A stretch of 64,000 nt of DNA from Xenopus tropicalis. Its lineage: Eukaryota > Chordata > Amphibia > Anura > Pipidae. Numbering within the stretch: position 1 is the first letter of the stretch; the number at the start of each line of letters is the position of its first letter. Where the stretch lies: contig NC_030682.2 of assembly GCF_000004195.4 (NCBI RefSeq), forward strand, positions 132,886,234 to 132,950,233, read 5' to 3'. The notes under the pieces are model-generated. The model was not told the DNA's origin. It searched no databases and saw nothing but the letters and a program-made list of their open reading frames with translations. The position numbers were made by a program, and so were the translations under genes. Of the stretch, positions 56,985-64,000 are shown piece by piece.

Positions 56985-57434
56985 TTTAAGGAGAAGGAAA
57001 GGAAAAAAGTTAGCTTTATCAGAAAAGTCTATGTAAATACAGCCATAAGCACTCACAGAAACACTACACTGAGTCCTCTGTCAAAAGAAACACAGGATAT
57101 ATTGTCTTCCTTTGTGTAAACATGTTCTTTGGTATCAGACTTTCTCTCCTTTAGGGCTCCTTCGGGTTTGGGGCACAAGTCTCCCTTTTTTTGCTTCCCC
57201 TCCCATAAGAATTTACTCCTCCCTCCCATAAGAATGTGTGATCTGAGCTACCAACGACTAGAGCTACCAAGCTAAAATGGCAGCTTCTATCTTAAACAAA
57301 CGGAAGGAACTTCTAGGGCTGTTTACTCATGCATGGTAAAGTTTTCTGCAGAATAAATATATTGTTCTAGGTGGCACTAATGTGACTAATCTATTGGCAG
57401 TAAAATGCCAAAATGCCTTTCCTTCTCCTGTAAA
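56985..57434. mobile_element. T2-like MITE, 450 bp
   Basis: TTTAAGGAGAAGGAAAGG at the left is inverted at the right as CCTTTCCTTCTCCTGTAAA. Inside is a small direct repeat, CTCCCATAAGAAT, at about 57200-57236. Confidence 0.85.
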
Positions 57435-58303
57435 GGAAAAGTTTTACTTACATAAAGCTTTAACATGGGAAACAAGACAAGAAGAACTGATAATGCTTTG
57501 TATTACCTGGTGTTTGCCACAAAAGTGCCTATAAAATAAATGGTGTAGAAACAGGATGAAGTAGAAAAGATTAATTATGTTATATAATGAGATACACATA
57601 CAGTCTTTTCTCACAAATTAAAAAAAGAAACATTATTAGTTATTTTGCACTGCTATTCCCTTAAACTGTCAGCATTCTAATCACTTGTGTATATAACAGT
57701 AACTCACGTCTGTAATGAGAATAACCTCTGTGGGAGAGTTCTCACTTCTCAGTGGCAATAAAGCTGTGAAGTGGAAGTGGCAGAGGTTTGTTAGCTCTGA
57801 GGGCGAGGGGTGCGGGAATGGGACCTGCTGTGTGCTGAGTAAGGGATACACAGTAATCTGAGCTACTAAAACACAATTAAAAAGGCTGCTGCTAAGCAGA
57901 AACAAGAGAGCCTGCAGTGTCTATATGGGAATATATGATTAAATAAGCCACTTAGTTACATTTTTTTGTTAAAAGCAATATAGTTTTAACACAAACATAA
58001 TATATTTAACGACAGATGTTATAGACTTTGTTTTGTGCCAGTGTCTAGGGCTAGAGTACATCTGTTATATAATACCAGGGACTTTGGAAAAAAGCAGGCT
58101 TGGCTCATTGGGCCATAGGCCATAATCAAAGGGGAGTAAAATGCGTGGTGCCACACAGTTAAGGGTTTATACATTTAAAACAAGATGCTTGACTACAAAG
58201 TTTCCAGGAAGGGTCTCTGGGGACCCCTAAATATTATACACTATACTGGCAATATACTTACCTAGTTGTTCTGCCTCAAGTCTGCCTCTGATCTGCCTGA
58301 TCA
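57435..58303. other. Unassigned sequence
   Basis: Nothing recognised. Confidence 0.35.
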
Positions 58304-58597
58304 TAGGGTTACCACCTTTTTCTTGGTCCCTTACCAGCCAATTACTTGGAGGCAGGAGTGGGACCATGGCACAGAGGAGGGTTGGGGTTATAACACAAAA
58401 GGGGGCAGAGTTGCTAAGCTGTCGGGCAGCTGCAGAGGTAATGGGCAGAAAAGAGGGGGACTGGGGGCAGCATAGGGGCAGGCCATAGGCAGAACATTAG
58501 GGCTTACAAATTTATCGGCAAGTAAATTTGTAATACTGGCCCTGGCTTGTATTTTAATGCCTAGGCCAATGAAATACCGCCCAGGTGCCAACCCTAG
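58304..58597. mobile_element. hAT-like MITE, TAGGGTTACCACC ends (family B)
   Basis: TAGGGTTACCACCTTTTTC at the left and CAGGTGCCAACCCTAG at the right are inverted. Near the right end an 11-bp inverted pair TTACAAATTTA / TAAATTTGTAA is present. No clear target duplication. Confidence 0.65.
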
Positions 58598-60019
58598 CTT
58601 TAGCCATCTACAGTATGTACAGCCCTGCCCCTGGTGTCACTGATTCCCCCCTTTTCCAGTCCTGCCCCCACTAGTTGCTACTAATTAATTTTTCAGCTTA
58701 AAGCAGCTAGTTTTGGCACAGACAGGTGCTTCCTAGTAGGGTATGAGACCAGGGCAGTTTTGGGTGCTTCTCCTCCAGCTGAAATGCACCGGCAGAGAAA
58801 ATGCATAATATGATATAGTCCTAAGACTGCAGTATTTTGTATAAAACTTTCAGGCTTGAGTAATAAATCTGTATTTTGCTGATGTTATTAAGGCACGCTT
58901 TTAGTAACACTTGTTTTATTTGGCTGCCCCCCACAGACTTTAATGTAAATGCCTGTCAGTTCTTTAGGCAAAGAGTAGCCCGACAAAGCATATGGTTAAG
59001 GGAAAATCACAATATAATAGCAGTAGCACACGGCACTAGTTAACAAATCATATTTATTATGGATGAAAAAGCAGAACAAAAGCAGCTCTAAATCTAAGTT
59101 TGTGCAGTTTAATACTTCTGTGGCTGCATGAGGCATTAATGATGTTTATTTGGCTTTTTAACAAATGTCAGATCTGAGATTTATTTATGAATGAATATTA
59201 CACCTAGCCGGTGAGTGGGTTGCAAATGGAACACAGAAAAGCCGGATGGCTCTTGCTGATATCAATAGGAATAAAATGATCTCTCAGCTGAACAGGTTGA
59301 AATGAATAAATACAGGAGCCTGAGGCCGGAAGGTAATACACAGGCAAAGTACTATATTCTGTACTCTCAATTGGGAATAAGAGAACTGTGTATTTGTCAC
59401 CAAATCCTCATCAGGAAGTACAGCTATAGGAAAATGGAGGCAAGTGACAGTGAGTAAGACTGTACTGTCCCACACGACTGTTTGAGAACCAAAGTCTGAC
59501 AGCTGACAGCAGTTTGGGGGCTCTTAACCAGGGAGGGCCCAACTGCACAAAATTGTTGGTGACCCACATCGAACGATCCTATTTGTTCCTAAGTTATGCT
59601 CAGGCTTGACCCCTGGGCCAGACTGGTGGATACCTTCAGGGCCAGAATTAGGGGTAGACTGGCGATTAGGGGCGCTAGACACTTACCTGCTCCCTACCCC
59701 TAATCACCCACTTGTGACTGTGCTTGATCATGCACGCGCAATGAACGAACAAGTACTCATTTGCAAACAAACGCAGGCGAACACCACAAACAAACACACA
59801 TGTGGCGGCAGGCACGGGGGTGAGGTGCCCAGTTGGGTTGACTAGCCAGCTTTGCCCAACACTGGATGCCATACAAGGAAGGTAATGAGGTCCCCAAATG
59901 AACAAATCTTTGTGTGTCAAAATCAGGAAGATACAAGGGCCAACAATCAGATAATTCTGTGGGCCTATTGGCACTGTTGGGCAAGGACTGCATGAACAAG
60001 CCAAGTATCAAACTTGCTC
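58598..60019. other. Mostly unassigned
   Basis: At 59648-59706 TTAGGGGTAG and CTACCCCTAA form a short inverted pair, possibly a MITE remnant. No gene was recognised; the overlapping minus frames at 59675-60011 lack motifs. Confidence 0.35.
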
Positions 60020-60415
60020 TTAAAGGGGTTGTTGACCTTTAAATTAAATTTTAGTATGTTGTAGAGAGTGCTATTCTGAAACAATCTGCAATTGGTCTTC
60101 ATTTTTATGGTTTTTGAATTATTTAGCTTTATATTCAGCAACTCTCCAGTTTGACATTTTAGCAGCTTTATGGTTGCTAGGGTCCAAATAACCCTAGCAA
60201 CCAGGCAGTGGTTGAATAAGACAATGGGATATGAATAGCAATGGATCTGAATAGACAGATAATTAATAAAAAGTAACAATAAAGAGCAATCGTTATCTGC
60301 TGGGGAAAGCCGGAAAGAGTCAGAAGAGGAAAGCAAATCATTCAAAAACACTAAAAAATGAAGTGGTCACTCTATTACACACTAAAAGTTAACTTAAAGG
60401 TGAACCAGCCCTTTA
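60020..60415. mobile_element. 396-bp MITE with TTAAAGGGG ends (T2-like)
   Basis: TTAAAGGGGTTGTTGACCTT at the left, and TAAAGGGCTGGTTCACCTTT when the right end is complemented, give a ~28-bp imperfect TIR. Fragments of the same family are at 46690-47014 and 50733-50985. Confidence 0.85.
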
Positions 60416-60930
60416 CTAAAATTCATAAGATACCTAACAGCTGCTTGTTTCTGTTTTTTCAGTTGCCCTAGCCATGTGTACTGAATTGTTAGTTCAGGAG
60501 GGCCACTGTGTATGTCGGGCTTGGTTAGGCCGCCTCACAAACAGGCCCCCACCAAGCTGCTCCACTCATGGCTCTGGTATATGAGGGAAATGTGTGACTT
60601 GTGAGCAATGCCGAGGGGGGAAAGAATCACAACAAGGCTGTATTTGTCCTTTCACAAGGCTGCAGTCATCACTGCTGTGAGAATTTGTGTATTTACACTG
60701 ACCCTAGAGAAGGAGAGCAGTTACTCTCCCAGCTGGTCAGCACCAGACAGATAGAGAGAGAAATGCTTATAGGGATAAGGAATGTGGCCCTGGGATGCGC
60801 CATGTTTTCCTACCCAATGACATTAATAAGAAGTGCTGCAGGTAGCCCTGTAGCCATGACTGAGATGGACTCTTTTATCTCTCTCTGTCCAGAACAGTAG
60901 GAACTTTGTTGCTCTACACATTTCTGCTTA
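60416..60930. other. Unassigned sequence
   Basis: An open frame of 99 codons at 60601-60900 has no recognisable domain and no supporting signals. Confidence 0.35.
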
Positions 60931-61063
60931 GGCCCAGACTGTGGATTTTTTAGCAAGTGCCATAGGGGCTGATGTAAAATGCCATAGACAGCCACTATTT
61001 CTTAGGCCTGTTTGGGCCTCTGTGTACTTGAAATGCCAAGGCCTATTTTGAATTCCAGTCTGG
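60931..61063 (+). mobile_element. Family A hAT MITE
   Basis: GGCCCAGACTGTGGATTTTT, GCCATAGACAGCCACTATTT, GCCTATTTTGAATTCCAGTC match 340-483. The 8-bp duplication is no longer visible. Confidence 0.7.
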
Positions 61064-61370
61064 ATCTGTCGTTATTCTATCATTCAGCCTCCTGGAATAT
61101 TTGTTTACCAACAAAACTGCTGCCCCCTCTGCCAGCCACTTAAACCAGTATTGCCCCCTAATCTCATACATTTACCAACATGTAGCAATACCACCTGGGC
61201 AGTAAAAATAATGCTTGGTTCCAATGTAATTAATAGGGAAGAAAGAGAAAAAAGGACAGTATTTTTTTCCAGAAAAGGCAGCAACCCTTTTTATCAACCT
61301 GCGGGAGTATTAACTTGCACTCTCCCAACTCACTATCTTTATCAGTCCCCAGCAGAGCCAAACTGACCCT
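61064..61370. other. Unassigned sequence
   Basis: Nothing recognised. Confidence 0.35.
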
Positions 61371-61373
61371 TTA

Positions 61374-61457
61374 GGGCTGTGGCACACAGGGAGATTAGTT
61401 GCCGCGCGACAAATCTCACTTGTCACGGGCGACTAATCTCCCCGTCTGTCACAGCCC
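61374..61457. mobile_element. 84-bp minimal MITE with TTA duplication
   Basis: GGGCTGTGGCACACAGGGAG at the left and its near-complement at the right (26-bp TIRs ending CACAGCCC) leave an interior of only ~30 bp. TTA flanks both sides (61371-61373 and 61458-61460), as in Harbinger-type insertions. Confidence 0.75.
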
Positions 61458-61460
61458 TTA

Positions 61461-61739
61461 GAAGATCCCACACCCTACACAATCAACACAAAGAGCTGCA
61501 AAGGGGACACAATTTGCTTGACACGTTCATGTCATTTCCTGCTTCCCGACTCATTATTCTGCACCCTGCTCAGTGGGGAGTTCTGCAGTGCTCAGGTCTA
61601 GGCTACAGCCATTACAGTACTGTCTAGTCGACCTGGTTACTAGGTAAAGAACAGTACAGTAAAGAGAAAGCCACGTGTGATTGTCACGCTAAGTGCACTG
61701 AAACATGACGGCTCTGCAAGGACTGGGGTAGCCACTGAT
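61461..61739. other. Unassigned sequence
   Basis: Nothing recognised. Confidence 0.3.
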
Positions 61740-61850
61740 TCTGGAAAAAAGTACCAGCCTTCCTATATTTTTGCTTTTTTCCCCTAATTAACATCGGCAT
61801 CAAGTATTATTTTTACTGGCCAGGCAGGTAAAATAAATGCCAGGTGGCAA
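61740..61850. mobile_element. Family B hAT-like right-end fragment
   Basis: TACTGGCCAGGCAGGTAAAA, ATGCCAGGTGGCAA is the right-end text of the GGGTTNCCACC family. The family A element at 61851 is inserted at its terminal GGTGGCAA. Confidence 0.55.
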
Positions 61851-61974
61851 CAGGCCCAGACTGGCAATCTGTGGATTGTGGCAAATGCCAGAGGGGCTGC
61901 TGTAAGGTGCCATAGATAGTCACCAGGTACAGTCACCAATGCCAGGGCCTATTTTGAATCCCAGTGATGGCCTG
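61851..61974 (+). mobile_element. 124-bp family A hAT MITE
   Basis: CAGGCCCAGACTGGCAATCT at the left and GAATCCCAGTGATGGCCTG at the right, with a perfect 8-bp duplication GGTGGCAA at 61843-61850 and 61975-61982. The duplicated site is the end of another hAT-like element. Confidence 0.9.
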
Positions 61975-61982
61975 GGTGGCAA

Positions 61983-62339
61983 GGATGTTCTACACTCTGC
62001 AATCTCTGAAATGGCCAGAGTGGATGAATATTGGCCATGCCTCTGCGCAGCTAAAGCCTCTCAGGGTATTCTGGGAACTGTAGAGTGTCAGTAGCTGAAT
62101 GTACTTCAGATTGGACACACATCATTTCAGTAACTCACTCCTCACCCAACTGATGTCCCAGCCTATTTTTCTGACAAGAGCCCCATTTAACTCATTCCTC
62201 CACGCCCCCCACCCTCAGTGGAAGGGGCGGAGCTCTGTCTCTAGGCTGAAGTGTCAAGTGGTGTATTTACTGCGCAAGACTGTGAAGACTTGTTCCCTCC
62301 CTTCCTACTCTTGCCCCGTTGCGCCTAGCTGACAAAAGA
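61983..62339. other. Unassigned sequence
   Basis: Nothing recognised. Confidence 0.3.
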
Positions 62340-64000
62340 CACAATGACACCGTTGTGTGGGTGGAGTTCGGCCACAGCTTTATTATAGCATACAACCTCA
62401 AAAATAGTCCTTGCCATGTATTTCAACTTTTCCAAACATCTTAAAGAACTTTATAGCAGTTTTGTTAACGAATGCCGGGCATGTAGAAGCCATAAAACAA
62501 CACCAGAGCTTAAATGGCCAAGGACTACCCCCCGCCAGGAGGAGTTCATGTATCCCTACACTGAACTCTGACTCCACCCACCAAGAGCCCTAGCACACGC
62601 TCAATGCCATCCTGCAAGTCGGATAGGAAAATATCATGGCCTATATCATTAAGGTGTACTCCATCAGGTGCCATGAATCTAAATGTTTCACCCTCCAAAG
62701 CGGGAGATCCTCACGTTAAGCAGCTTGCGCGCGCAATCTATCGCAGCTGGGTCCCAAACTCCCCTCCAGGCCAACTTGGGGACAATTTCTGACCATAAAA
62801 TGATCAGGTTAGTAAACAAGGAGGCACAGCGGTCCAGATCCGACTTAATCAACGTTATAAGATCGGCTACTTTTACCGCTCCTAGGTCGTTACCTCCTGC
62901 ATGTATGACTAGTACTAGCGGGCCATTGTAAACTCTGCTGAAAGCAAACAAAAGGACTTGCAGCCACTTCAAACCGCTAATACCCTTCCATACCATGTCA
63001 ACCCCGTGGAAACCGAGGTTCCTGCTGCCTGGCCGATTGCAGCCCGCCTCTCTGCACGACAGAGGTAGGAGTGCCCAACCAAAAGAACTACTGGCGTATT
63101 GCAACCTGGAGGGGAAGAAAACTAGTTAACGATCAGGTTAGGGTGGATATATGCAGTGAAACAACCGGACTTCCACCTCCCCACTGATTTTACAGCTGAT
63201 TCGCTAAGGCCCTGTAAGCAAGCTTTAGTCGCTTAGAAAGAGGTGGATCGTGTGGAGGCAGCCCTCCGGATGGCCGTAATCCTATTCTGGGTGGTGGCTG
63301 GTTGGTAGATGTCCGACACCCCACTAGTGGCGCTTGCGTGTCCCATTACCCTGGGGAAACCGAGGTGTGGTTGTTCCCACGAGTTGCTGGGAGTGACTGG
63401 TGCGTGCCTGAGCCAGGGGTTGGGTGCAGGGGTAGTGACAGCAAAGCTCAGAGATGGCAGATTCAGGCAGGGAATGGGGGGGGGGGAATGGGCTGGTTGT
63501 GTGGAGAAGATGTGGTCTGGGGATAGGCAGGGTGAGTGGGTCCTCTGGCTCCTCCAGGGGAAGCTCCCCCTCTTCAAAATCTATCATGGTGTGGTCCCTC
63601 TGCATTAAGCCAGAGGAAGGCCCAGCGTTGATGTGGGATGTGGCAATGGCAAAAAGAGATCCTGGGCTAGGGGGTACGGTGGGGGGAGGGACTGCTACTG
63701 GTGTTGGAGCAAAGGGATGTAATGGGGGAGCAGACTTATGTTGTGGGGGCTTGTGTGTGGCCCGCCTAGCCTTATCACTGGCTGAGGGCCTTTGTTTTTG
63801 AGAAACATTGGTGGCAGCGGCCGTGACTGGTATAGGCGCCTGGCCGCAGTCCTGACCTCCGCGCGCTGCCTCCTCGACACTACAGTCGGGGGTTGGGAGG
63901 CAGCGATGGAGGACATGCGCCTAGATGCGCGTGGGGGACTGGGGCTCAGGCGAGAGGGAGGGCAGGAGCGGCGAGATGGTCGATTCCCAGTGTTGCCCGC
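62340..64000 (-). mobile_element. Retroelement 3' part with SGNH gene (DIRS/Ngaro-like?), runs off window
   Basis: The minus strand holds a proline-rich degenerate coding region (about 63900 down to 63230), then a broken SGNH-hydrolase gene, then an AATAAAGCTGTGGCCG polyadenylation-type sequence at about 62370-62385, near the likely 3' end. Genes of this kind accompany tyrosine-recombinase retroelements in frogs and other vertebrates; no recombinase or reverse transcriptase is in the window, so the class is inferred. The 5' part would lie beyond 64000. Confidence 0.5.
62648..63091 (-). pseudogene. SGNH-hydrolase domain gene, frameshifted
   Basis: Three catalytic blocks are visible in the right order on the minus strand but in different frames: VVLLVGHSYL (GHS at 63068-63076, nucleophile Ser), LVIHAGGNDLG (GGND at 62886-62897, oxyanion Asn) and APDGVHLND (62648-62665, Asp/His). 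The longest frame (63104-62688) carries VDMVWKGISGLKWLQ, the GGND block and WSEIVPKLAWRG, then stops at 62688. So one frame change lies between the GHS and GGND blocks (about 63010-63060) and another at about 62688-62696. The fold is the same broad class as in CR1 ORF1 but the sequence is a different family. It is not functional as it stands. Confidence 0.75.

Noticed and set aside
60601..60900. 99-codon plus-strand frame
   Set aside because: No domain, no splice or promoter context, no homologue that I recognise.

Overview
This window looks like non-coding vertebrate DNA, most likely from a Xenopus-type frog. The evidence is its repeat content: CR1-clade LINEs with 8-bp tail repeats, many short TTAAAGG-ended MITEs, hAT MITEs with 8-bp target duplications, a Tc1/mariner MITE, tRNA-derived SINE/L2-like tails, a solo LTR, and TIR elements that carry internal minisatellites. 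There are no bacterial-style operons. No host gene can be named. Two short candidate exons on the minus strand (8265-8372 and 15563-15637) have consensus-like splice sites and open frames. They suggest that part of the window is intronic to an unidentified minus-strand gene.

Layout. 1-500: a 61-bp tandem array made from the end of a CR1 ORF2, then a hAT MITE. 0.5-19 kb: mostly unique or old sequence with many small DNA elements, a 23-bp minisatellite (3.9-4.2 kb), a 130-bp array (11.55-12.44 kb), two copies of a TIR element holding a 113-bp tandem repeat, and a 0.9-kb MITE with a 52-bp array. 19.4-33.6 kb: a nested structure. A Harbinger-like MITE holds a 43-bp minisatellite; a 5'-truncated CR1 is inserted in that minisatellite; and the CR1 has a 41-bp array of 82 units grown from the end of its own ORF2. 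34.9-39.3 kb: a near full-length CR1 with an intact ORF1 (SGNH esterase type) and an ORF2 (endonuclease plus reverse transcriptase) broken once. 39.3-62 kb: more unique DNA with DNA transposons, including a 1.2-kb hAT element with a 34-bp minisatellite, a long palindrome, and a solo LTR with a CRE and NRF1-like sites. 62.3-64 kb: the 3' part of a minus-strand retroelement with a frameshifted SGNH-hydrolase gene, running off the window.

The theme of the window is tandem amplification inside transposable elements. At least six separate arrays (23 to 130 bp units) lie in, or derive from, mobile elements. For several of them an unexpanded relative lies in the same window for comparison. The only clear protein-coding sequences belong to retroelements. 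Family names are from memory of vertebrate repeats and were not checked against a database.
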